Positions 10,597 to 20,699 of a DNA stretch of 64,000 nt are shown here, one piece after another; the stretch's first letter is position 1, and every line of letters begins with the position of its first letter. The translations under genes and the position numbers were made by a program. A model generated the notes under the pieces. The model was not told the DNA's origin. It searched no databases and saw only the letters and a list, made by a program, of their open reading frames with translations. The stretch is from Promerops cafer (taxonomy: Eukaryota; Chordata; Aves; Passeriformes; Nectariniidae), in NCBI GenBank assembly GCA_013398275.1, contig VZSE01015288.1, positions 438,663 through 502,662 on the forward strand. Reading direction: 5' to 3'.

Positions 10597-12271
10597 TCCC
10601 CCTGCGGCCCCCCATTTTGCCAGTGTGTTACATCCCCCACAGCACCATGGGGGGAGCCTCCTCCGTGGGATTAGAGACAGGCACAGGATCGTTCAAGCAC
10701 AAGGGCAGCAAGAACAAGGATGGGGAAGTGCTACAGCTCCAGGAAGGAGAGTGAGGACCAACGCCAGCTCCCTGGAGGCAGGAAACGGCAAGGGTGGGAC
10801 TGACACGCCAGGGTTGTTTGGAGAGGGTGATGTCCCCTCTATAGGGACTGCCTATGGAAACCTCTTTGTGGCTGTAGTGGACTTGGGGAGCACTCCTGGC
10901 CAGGACTGAAGGCGAGCTGCAGACAGTTGCTAGTCGTCCCTTTCCTTTGTGGATTGACCTGATTGGTTGTGCTCTGTGCTTAAATCATTCTGGTTAGTTG
11001 ATCTTACAACTTCTCTCTTGCGTGCTCGCTCTCTTTCTCTCTTTGCTTATCATTTCCGATGTTGTCGATCCCATTACATTTCACTCAGTTGCTCTGAACT
11101 CTAAAGTCGTCTTAGGATCTTTCCTCTTGGGAATAGCTGTGGGAAACACATAGGGCTGCCCAGACAGGAGGATGACAGCTGGGAGGATCAGGAGATGGGG
11201 GGACCAAGAGGAGCCCAAGAGCTCAGCAGCAAGGGCAGAGCTTGTAGTCTACTAGCCTGAGGCACAGAAACAGCAGAAGGCTCATGTGGAAGCCTTTCTT
11301 TTTAAAAATGTGGATATATTTATCCCCTTGGGCTCCTCAAAAAACCAAGTTAGCATCTCAGGGCCAAAGTAGCATCAGAAAAGCTGCTGGGCTGGCACTT
11401 ACCAGTCACTGGCAGGGTTTTACCCTAGTTTGCTGGATATCGAGTCTGCTGCTTGTTGTTTACTTTTCCTAGGCTGCCTGCTCTCTAGGGAGTATTACAT
11501 CTTCCTTCCCATCAGGGCTCCTGACTCAGAGGCTGATCTCTTCCTGTCAGTAAATTCTCCCGTCCCCTTAGCCATATTTGCAGAACATGGTACAAAAAAA
11601 GAGGTGGCACCACATGCCTATAAATCTAGGATGGAGACTGGCAGCAGCTGAGATGGTGAAATTAGCTGGCTGTACCCTTGCTGATTTTTTTCATTCTTGG
11701 GAAACAAAGCAGCACATATCCACCAGCACAGTACAGGCCACAGGGCCCCAGCTCCTGACCAGGCAGGAATGGCATGGATAAAATGTTGACCTGTTGAACT
11801 AAAACAGAGCTTCTGACAAGCTCTGGCAAATGACAAATTGACAGCTGAGGAAAATCGATTAGCATTATTTGCACCTTGGTCTTTGGCCTCTGGTTTTTCT
11901 TTGCATTACAATTGATCTCATTTTGTTGTGGTTGATTGGCCTGAAGACAAAGAATCAAACCGAAGGGCCCTTTCCCTAGTCTTGGGTCCTTCTCTAGCCT
12001 GGGGGCTTGACTGCTACTACTAAGTGCTCACAGAGGGCACAAGCTCTCCAGTGCTCACCTTCACTACTGAAAACAGTAATGTGTGTAATCTATTTCCACT
12101 TGGAGCCAAGCTCAAATCCTATTGATGTCAAAGCACTGGCAAACCATGACCCTGTGCGCACTAGGATTGCCCAGCTGGCCAGCTAAACCTCTTAGGAGAT
12201 AGCTCTTTGGTCCTGCCTACTGAAGCAGTGGTGGCAGCTATTTATTTTGGTGTGAGATTATCTTTTTCTTT

Positions 12272-12306
12272 TATACACACACACATATAGATATATATAT
12301 ATATAC
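12272..12306 (+). repeat. CA/TA microsatellite in FOSL2 3' UTR
   Basis: A short (AC)n run passes into (AT)n with one interruption (ATAG), then a poly-T run. Such compound dinucleotide repeats are prone to length variation. Confidence 0.9.
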
Positions 12307-14405
12307 TTTTTTTTTTCTTTTAATCAACCGAAACTGAGGCATTTCTTATTCAGGCTGGACCTGGAGAAATGCAACATACAATTATAGGGCTATATGAGAT
12401 GCAAAACTGCTGCAGTCCCCACCAACTCCACTGGGAATTAATAGGTTTCAGCCTTGTGGAACTGGAACTTTACTCAGCAGGGCTAACTTCCCTCAAACTC
12501 TGGCCACTGCCCATTCCTTGAATCATTTCAAAGGGACACAATTCTGTCTCTAAAGGTGGACTTTGGCTTTTTTATTATAACTATTATTTTTAACCCAAGT
12601 ATTTACCAAACCTGCCAGAAATATGTGAGTGATCTTTTTGCTTCATAAAGCTGATTGGATTCAGGCTTTTTCTATATTGCTTAAACACTTCCACTTTGAT
12701 ACTGGTGCTAGAGGTTTCAAATGGAGTAAGTAAAAGTAAAATTAGTAAAGGAGTTGTATTGTCCTTACATGTACATCAAAACTTCCTTTCTAATAAAGTA
12801 GATCTTAAATTTCCCATAGTTAGCACAGAGGATCCACTTTTTTAGGGTTTTACATAGATGATACCACTTTAGGTGAAACTGCAGCTTCTGTTTCCATTTT
12901 GCCAAATGCTTGTTTGGGCCATTCTGGACTGAGAATCTAAAACTTCATAAAACGTCTCTGCATGTCATTTCCACACATTTTTGAGGAGAACAACACTGAT
13001 AGGTGGTGGGTGAGTCCTTAAATGGTGCAGCTACTTTTGAGGCTAGCTGACCAGGATTGCTGTCTCCTGTGAGATCAGGAACATCCACCCCTTGTAGAGT
13101 TTCAGGAAGTCAGGTGTCTCCTAAGATCTAACTGGTGGAACAACAAAAACCTACCTTTGCTTCTGGTCACTGAATCATTGCCAAAAGGAGGTGCAGCTGG
13201 TCCTTGTCCACTGCCTCCTGCCTGGTCATTGACCTGCTCAGAGACAGAACAAGATGCTCCCCTTTCCTGACCTGTGATACTGACAGGAGCCATGTGAAAC
13301 TGCTCAAAAAAGAGGATTATTTTCTACTGTTTGGGAAAAGCCCCAGATACCTTGTGCCTGTCCCGTTTTCTCCCTTGAATCACTCCAAGAATGTCTGTGT
13401 TGGGATTGCTGGTCTCTGGCCTTTTGTATTTTGTGGATCAGCCTTACTTTTGATAAGTTTCTGGCAGGCAGGTACAACTTCACTCCCCTTTTGGTCTGGC
13501 CCTACATTCTTCTTTTCATGTTTTCTGGTGTGCTGTTTAGGAACTGATTTTGTCCTTCCCATGCCCAGAATGTTATTTTCCATGAGTACCTTCCCTGCTG
13601 ATTCCTAAATGTAGTGTCTCCATGTTCTGCATGTAGTGGGGATGTGGGAGCTGTTGTAACTAGTGCTGACAGAGTTGTTGAAGTCAATAGAAAAAGGCCC
13701 AGGAATTTCAGCTGGTATTGGGTCAGCCCCGTGGTGACTGGCCCAACAAAGCCTCTCCTAACATCCTAAATTAATCAATGCCAAACCGGGAGGAGTAGTA
13801 GCAGCTGCATTGAAGGAAACATTCAGCTTCTAGGTGATGTTTGCCATGCCAGTTTTGCCCTCATTCCTCCTCCTCCTTTCCCACTTGTGGCATTGCCTTC
13901 ATATATTCCTTTCTTATTGATGTGGAGACTGGGTAAGTCTCAATCCACTTGTGGTGTGATGGGATTTGGGACCAACATGCTGGGGACAGTAGCTCTCTGT
14001 TGTGTTTTTATAATTATTATTTAAATGATCTATTTAGTTCATCTGAACCTTTAATTTTGCTGCTTACTGTATGTAGGATCCACCTGGCCTTCATCCTAAA
14101 TGAAAAGAAAAAAACAAAATGAAAACAAGCCGAAGACACCTCCCTTCTCCCTGGTCTCTTATTATTTATTGGCAGGCAGCCGTCTTGTGCCTGCTCCAGC
14201 AGATCTGCCCGCCATTAATTTAACATCCACCCAAATCACATTCCTGGTGTTTGGTTGTTGCCTTTTTTTCCCCTTTTTGTTGTTGCTTTTTTTTTCATTC
14301 TAAAACAGACTTCTGAAATGTAAGAAATCTTATTATGATGACACAAGTTCATTTTCATTAGGAAGGCCAAGTCAAACATTTTAAGAGGTGGGGGGAACAA
14401 TATAC

Positions 14406-14425
14406 ATTTATTTCTTATTTATTTA
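14406..14425 (+). promoter_or_regulatory. FOSL2: AU-rich mRNA instability element in FOSL2 3' UTR
   Basis: Three ATTTA pentamers occur in 20 bases, two of them overlapping, including the nonamer TTATTTATT typical of class II AREs. FOS-family immediate-early mRNAs are destabilised by such elements. Its position just upstream of the poly(A) signals suits that role. Function is inferred from the motif. Confidence 0.7.
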
Positions 14426-14469
14426 TCATGTTTACATCTTCTTTTTTTTTCTGTTCAAGACTTGGATAT

Positions 14470-14475
14470 AATAAA
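14470..14475 (+). terminator. FOSL2: Poly(A) signal AATAAA (candidate 1)
   Basis: A canonical AATAAA is followed about 30 bases later by an uninterrupted T-run that could act as U-rich downstream element. It may be an alternative, slightly proximal site relative to the AATAAA at 14,545. Confidence 0.5.
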
Positions 14476-14544
14476 GAAAGCATTAAAAATACTACAATAT
14501 TCTTTTTTTTTTTTTTTTAGGCTAATAATTTTTTTGATTCCTTA

Positions 14545-14550
14545 AATAAA
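14545..14550 (+). terminator. FOSL2: Poly(A) signal AATAAA (preferred)
   Basis: A canonical AATAAA has a GT-rich element (TTTTGTTGTTGTCTGT) starting about 12 bases downstream. That is compact but usable spacing for cleavage at about 14,560-14,565. I prefer it as the main FOSL2 end, but cDNA evidence would be needed to decide between this and neighbouring signals. Confidence 0.55.
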
Positions 14551-14565
14551 AGAACCTGAGTTTTG

Positions 14566-17500
14566 TTGTTGTCTGTATAAAATGTAAAAAGAGATATGTT
14601 TTTAAAGATGCATTATCATTCCTCTGTGAACAGTAGGTGGAGTTCAGGACAAATCTCAGAATACAAGATAATAATAAAATCCAATCCTGTTTTACTTAAT
14701 TGTTCCCCTGGTATCCTGTATGATTAAAGGGTTATTCCACTTTCTTGTTTGTGGTTACTTGATGTTAAAACCATATTAAAATGTGTAGGAAATAGGTATC
14801 CAATTGTTTTTGCTCAGTGAGAGGATAAACTGTTGTACATATCTTGATATACTGTGTAGTTCAAAGTAACATCAGTAAGGGATAGTGCATCTTTATTAGA
14901 GCGATAAGTTACTAGTGTCACTAAAGTCTGCTTTAAGATCCTCAGATACAGAAAGAGCCTGGTTCTGATTCCACTCACGTGGGACAAATTGAAAGCATCA
15001 GTAGCATTTTGCTGCTGTGAAGCAGGTGTCAGTAGTGAAATGAAGTCTCAGTGACTAATGGGTGACCATGAGGATTGTTGAAGGTTTGGGGGCACCATTA
15101 TCTTTTTTTTTTTTCCTTAAAAGTTTTAGATCATGGGTTTTCTTTTCTACTGTCTGCAGTGAAATAGTTTCTGCCACAGAGCTTCTTAAAGATGACTGCT
15201 GAAGTGGGACCTTTCTTTGCTCATAGTGATCTTGATGTCGTTCTTGCAGTCCTGGGGAATTTCAGCTCTGAGGCATTCTCTCTGGTGTTGTCTCCCTTCT
15301 GTTCTTGTTATTTTACTGAATTACAGGCCTACAGTATTTGCACTAAAAAAAAAAGCTTGTTAGAGAAAGCTTGCTGCTACAAAAGAAAGAACATATTAAA
15401 ATGGTTTTGCTTTTACAATTTTAACTGAGTAGCATTTTGTAGAATAAAATCAATCTAGACTGAAAAGAAAAATGACTTTTCTTTTTTCCTCTGCACCTTC
15501 TCCCCCATACTCCTTTCTTTTCATCCAATTCCTTGGTGGTATGATGTTCCCCCCTTCTCTTTTGGTGCTCAGTTGTAATGATTGGCTGTATTGTTGACTA
15601 TGCTGCTGAGAGTTATGACACTTGTAAATCTCGTTTTAATGACATTGTGGACACTTTTGTATAGCAAGAGCTAACTGGAGTTCTCTCTGTTAATTGAAGT
15701 CATTAAAAAGCTCCCTTTGCCATGAACAATTAAAAGCTCGCATGTTCCTTCACTATGAACAAATGGGTTCAGCATTGCCAGGTGCCTGGTTGCAGCACAT
15801 TTCAAGGCTTCTTTCATAAAAGCAGCTGCAATCCCGACAGCTGTTACCTGCAACAGTGGTAGATGGGGCAGAGGCTAGCAGAGCAGCCCACCTGGGCTAA
15901 AAGGCAAATAAAGCCCTAATCCTTTCATCTTGGCTTCAAAAAGGAAAGGGGTAGAGGTAGAAAATGTGTACTGACTTTTTTTTGTTGTTTGTTTTAAATC
16001 TCCTCAACCAGAAGGAGTTAAAGTTTCTGCTCTGAAAACTTGGGGTGGGGAGCATGGTTGCTTCACTTGGCAGCAAGGAGGCGGTTAAGACGGAATTCCC
16101 TTGCTTGCCTGGGGAAAGCTCCAGCCTCTGGAGTGGAAGGAACTCAGATACATCAGGTTAGGAGTGGAGGATGTCATATTCAAGTTCAAAATGAAACATC
16201 GGTGGGGAGGAGATAGGTGAATCATGGCCTGCCAAGCTGGCACCAGACCAAGCTTCTCCTTACTCATGGACTTCCTTAGGAGTAATGTCTGCTCTGGTTT
16301 CCTGCTGGTCCCTGTCCCTTGGGTTTTTTTACCCTCTTTTTAACGTTTTTTTTTTTAACCCCTGTGTTCTCACAATTCTATGGGGAAGGAGGTGAGAGAT
16401 GTTGGATTGAGTTATAAGGTGTATGGAAAATATTTGTGAAGTTATAGGGATTGCTGGAGGTATCAGTCACCAGAAGAGGGAATACATGCACATGCCTGTG
16501 TGAAATGAGCTCAGCTCTCAGGAATCCATACTGTAGGAAAGCTGACACGAAATCAGCGTAGGAGGGATTGAGCTTTAGAGCAGGACCCAGCCTTAGGGTT
16601 CTCTGCAGGGTCAAGGATGACAGAGGGGTAAGGGAGAGCCTATGGGAAGCTTTTTCTAAATGCAGTTGTCCAGGTATGGCTAAAGGAAAAAGCAGATATT
16701 CTGGGGCGCATGGCAACTACAAGCAAATATGCCAAAGGACCATCATCTCTTAAAATCTATCTCCATTGGGCCTCGGGCATGGGGGAGTCCCCATTTGATC
16801 TCCTACTGCACACAAGCCTTCTCCAATGGGAGTGCTTCCAGGATTTCTTGCCTCTCGAAGGGCTTTCCCATTACGCTGCTGCACAGAGGCATCCAGCCTC
16901 GATTTTGTCAAACCAGCTCCTTTGGCAGTGTATACCTCCTCTGCCCCCTCCCAAAAAAAGGCTAACAGGAGGATATATTCTTGCTCCCTAAGCTCCTGTT
17001 TGCTGACAGCGCCCTTCAGAAAGGCTTAATGTTACTTGAGTACAAATGTTACAAAGGCTAATGTTACTTGAGTACAATTGCGAGGCCCGGCCTCCCGCCT
17101 GATTTTCTCCCAGCAGTGGCTGCCTTTGATCATCATTAGCTGTGGACCCCGGAAGGTCCACAGCAGTTACTGTAACTTGGTTTTGAAGGGTGAAATTGCA
17201 TAGCAGAGCAAACTCTTTTCCACCAGTCTTCTAGCTGTGGGAGGCCAAATTCTACCACATTGACATGGAAATTATGTTTTTCCCAACATCCTCATCTTGG
17301 TTTAGATCACTTTACGTAGGGAATTTCCCCTCCTTCTGAAACAGTCTCATCCTCCCTCTACCCCGCAGTGCCCTAACCCTGTGATGAGAGGGAGTGATCT
17401 GTATCTTACCACAGGGTAGGCAGAGTTGTACTGGAAGAGAGATCACCCATTCCTTTTGCAGGAAAGGTTGTGAGGGACATCTGCATCAAAAGCTCTTCCT

Positions 17501-18349
17501 TCAGGATCAGCATATGATGACAATGATGTCTTTAACGCATACAAGAATGAAAAGAGCCTCCCCGTTCTCTTTTGCCTCTCCCCTTCCCAGAATGTCAGAC
17601 TCATCTCTGGAGTTCTCCTTGTGGTCATATTTCTTATTGACTGAAGCACTGGCTCCTCTCTCCAAGCAGCATGTGTGGGTAGCCTGGTCTTCTTACATGG
17701 AGTGCAGACCCCACCTGCAACAGAGCTTTTGTGGCAAGAGACAGCCTAGAGGAGTTGCCTGAATATATCATGCCAGAAGATCTCAAATTGTCAGATGAAG
17801 GCTTTTGGTGATTTTTTTCTTTTTTTCACTTTCAAAATTTTATCTAGAACCTGCAGGAGCAGCTACAGGAACACTGCAAAAATTCTGCAGCCAACGGAAA
17901 GAAAAAGCATGTGTTAGATCTGAAGAAAGCTTAATGGCAAGCAGAGCTGGAGTGGGAGTGTGGGGGAAAGGAGGGCATCCAGAATACTGGTCTGAAGTGA
18001 TGTTTCCACTGCCATGTGGGAAGGATGTGACAGAGAAAAACGGTGACATGGTTATTGCATCAGATACCCCAAAGTGGAAAAAATGAAGCATTAACCAAAA
18101 AACCAAACCACTACACTATATGGTCCTATTCTACTGATGTCTCTATGTCCTGAAATTTCATATCATCATAACAACTGTTTTCTGCTCAGTCTCACATGGC
18201 ACTAGTGAGGCCCCCATTCAGCAGTGCCTGGCCAGTGTCAGGACAATGAACAGTGCAGATGGATTATCAGATATGAGGAAGTTGCTGGCACCCTCTCATA
18301 GGGCTGAGATTTAAATGGAAGTTTTTAATGTGTGTTCCAGTGTAGTGAG
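14566..18349. other. Intergenic, proximal to FOSL2
   Basis: No gene is recognised. If FOSL2 uses the AATAAA at 14,673 or 15,442, the first 0.9 kb would be transcribed 3' UTR; a Pumilio-type TGTACATA lies at about 14,834. A duplicated 24-25 base unit lies at 17,021-17,077. The rest is unremarkable AT-moderate DNA. Confidence 0.6.
17021..17077 (+). repeat. Short direct repeat, about 24 bp, two copies
   Basis: AAGGCT(T)AATGTTACTTGAG and the following TACAA occur twice, with one base of length difference, separated by 8 bases (ATGTTACA) that themselves echo part of the unit. It looks like a local slippage or template-switch duplication. Confidence 0.8.
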
Positions 18350-18798
18350 ATCCAGTACACCTCAGGAGGATATTCCTTGATGAAGACAGGACAAGGCTGG
18401 AGGAGAGACCAAGACAGCTGGGAATATTTGGCAGTGAGAAAAGAAGGCTAAGGGAGGATCTTACCAAAGTGTGTCAATACCTGAATACCTGTAATACCTG
18501 AAGGGGGTAGGCAGCAAAGGAGATGCAATCATACTCTTCCCAGTAGTACCAAGTGACAGGATGAGAGACAGTGGTCACAATTTGTAACAGAGGACAGGAA
18601 AGTAACTTTTTCACTGTGAAGGTCAAACACTGGCATAGGCTGACCAGGGAAGTTTGTGGAGTCTCCATCCTTGGAGACATTCAAAACTAGACTGGACATG
18701 GCTCTCAGCAATCTGCTCTAACTGACCCTGCTTGAGCAAAAGGGTGGACTGGACACTCTCCTGTGATGCCTTCCAACCTCAACCACTCTGTGTTTCTG
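18350..18798 (+). mobile_element. CR1 LINE 3' fragment, sense
   Basis: The order of phrases matches the 3' part of avian CR1 elements: a decayed GAGAAAAGAAGGCT block, TACCTGAAGGGGGT, a tract corresponding to the 'heading for the window edge of the hairpin' region (TGGTCACAATTTG), TTTTTCACTGTGAAGGT, CACTGGCATAGGCTGACCAG, TCCTTGGAGACATTCAAAAC, and finally TGCCTTCCAACCTCAACCA with CTCTGTG. The terminal ATTCT-type octamers are decayed to TCTGTG-like words. The copy is 5' truncated, as CR1 copies usually are, and well diverged, so it is inactive. The left boundary is approximate. Confidence 0.85.
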
Positions 18799-20699
18799 CT
18801 TTTCATTCCACGTAGTGCTGAAGGAACATATTGTAAGCATATTTCTTTGCCCCTCACAGTGCTATCTCATCTGAACCCCAGAATTCCTCTGTACTAATAT
18901 CAGCCTTTTGATGCTGGCTATGCAAGGTCAAACAGATAAGGACTAAGCTGGGAGGAGGCTATCATGGCAGACAAGAATGTAAACTGTTCAGCTTGTTGCA
19001 CTGCGAGTCTCAGATTTCCTTTTTAATTTTGCATGCTCCATGCCACAGACTAGTGTAGGGGAAGAGAGGGAGACAGGCCTTACATGGCTGTGATCTAGAT
19101 CCTGCATCCCACAAATGACTCTCTTCAAGTCCACAGGCAGTGCCAGGAACTGTCGCCTATTTGCCTTTTGCAGGCTCTCCTACTGTTTTTCCCCTCTCAG
19201 ACAAAAGTCGTTTTTCAAGTTCCCTGGAAAGGTAAATAAGAATCTAGATCTGATGATCCTAGGTGAGCTCGTGGGTCAGGCACAATCCATTTACTGAGCA
19301 AAGAATTCCCTCTGGCCCCCCACCCCATTTCTGTAATCCCAGTTGGGCTCCCAGACTCAGGCAAATTGATCAGTGGCTCCTAATGAAGACACACACTCCT
19401 GCTGGTGACTACTGATGTGAACGGCCACAGCAGGAGATGCTGAGTTTGGGCAAAGGGAGGAAATAGGTCAGGTCTTTTCCTTTGGGTAGCTCAAGCTATT
19501 CAAGCACTGGATGCTCTAATTCACTAATTCCTGTTTGAGTTGCTTACATCATATTACCACTCTGAAATGTACTTCATTTAGTTTTGAAACTGTTTGTTTC
19601 ATGTTAATGAGGGTAGAGCAACAGACACCAGCCTGTGGGCTTTAAAGACCCACATGCCAGAGGCCCATGAATAATCTAGGGGAAAGGTGAGCTCATGAGC
19701 CCTTCACATCTAAGACTGCCCTATGGTCTAGCGAGGCACAGCCCTGCTGTGACCCCTCAAAGCCAGAGCTTTGGGCAGGCCATCATGACCAGCAGTGAGC
19801 AGCACCACAGCCTCATGCCTCAGGAACTGGTTGCCACAGCCTTTGTTCTAGGCTGATGCTGACTTGAAAGGCTGCAACCCTTCACTCCTCCCTGGCTGCT
19901 ACAGGTCACAGGGGTGATGGGAGACGTTGGCTGCCTTTTGTAGCCTCTGACTGAACACCGTGTTTGTGAGCCACAAGGACTGAGATTAAATCTCTGCTCT
20001 GAGCAGTGTTCTGAGGCCATACTAGTATCTAATTACATTCTCTGCTTCTGGCAGCTGAGGAAATGAAGATCTGCCTGTGACACTGCCTGTGGTAAAAGGG
20101 AGGGAATAGGAAAGGAGAGTGATGCCTTCAAAACATCAGCTTCAGGTGCTTTCCTTGACCTCGGGTGTCCTCTTCTGTCAGCACCTGCAGCTGGGATGGG
20201 TGCTCATCCGGGAGTGATGATCTTCCTCCCCCTGCTCTTGTTACCCTGGTGGAGGTGAAGGGTTTGCTGGAGCTGTAGTCACCTGTGGCCAGGCTGTTCC
20301 CAGGCAGCTAGAAGGAGCAAGGTTGTCCTGTGGTGGCACAGAGCAGGAGCTGTACAGTGAAGGTCTTGGCAACTCGAGGTCCTCCAAGATGCACCTGGCT
20401 GGAGGATGTCCCTGATTGCATAGGGCTGCCTGTCCTAGAGGACTGAAGGAAGGACCTCCTGACAGTATGGATGGCTACCTTAGTAGGGTAGGTCTATCCT
20501 CCACCCCTGGTGACTGTCTGGTTCCAATTCTGGTTTTCTTTTGTCACAACTACAACTCTTAATTTTTTTGTGCAGCTGTTGCCATTTCTCTGTTCCCCAG
20601 GACCAGTGGCAGCTCCATAGGCACGTTTCTGGTGGCAGCGAGGGAGGCAGACTGTTTCTACTGTGGGGCTGTACAAAGGACTAAATCCTGTGACCCAGT

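Larger units (their letters stand above)
1..14565 (+). other. FOSL2: FOSL2 gene, 3' part (5' end outside window)
   Basis: FOSL2 encodes Fra-2, a nuclear AP-1 transcription factor that binds TGACTCA-type sites as a heterodimer with Jun proteins. The window holds coding exons 2, 3 and 4, which join in phase 0 to give 290 residues ending at a natural stop. About 33-35 N-terminal residues, encoded by exon 1, should lie upstream; I looked for them and did not find them. The exon pattern (255, 108 and 510 coding bases) follows the standard FOS-family layout, with the basic region on its own 108-base exon. The 3' UTR is about 4 kb. The next gene downstream in the same orientation is PLB1, as in human. 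Identification is secure. The 3' boundary is a prediction from poly(A) signals. Confidence 0.95.
10597..14565 (+). other. FOSL2: FOSL2 3' untranslated region (predicted)
   Basis: About 4 kb follows the stop with no recognisable coding. This fits FOS-family transcripts, and human FOSL2 also has a multi-kilobase 3' UTR. It holds a CA/TA microsatellite at about 12,272, AU-rich elements at 14,406-14,425 and poly(A) signals at 14,470 and 14,545. The end is placed 15 bases after the second signal, just before a GT-rich stretch (TTTTGTTGTTGTCTGT) that would act as downstream element. Further AATAAA words at 14,673 and 15,442 could give longer forms. Confidence 0.7.

Noticed and set aside
15442..15447. 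AATAAA as the main end of FOSL2.
   Set aside because: Possible, but no good GT-rich element follows at the usual distance, and better-supported signals lie about 0.9 kb upstream.
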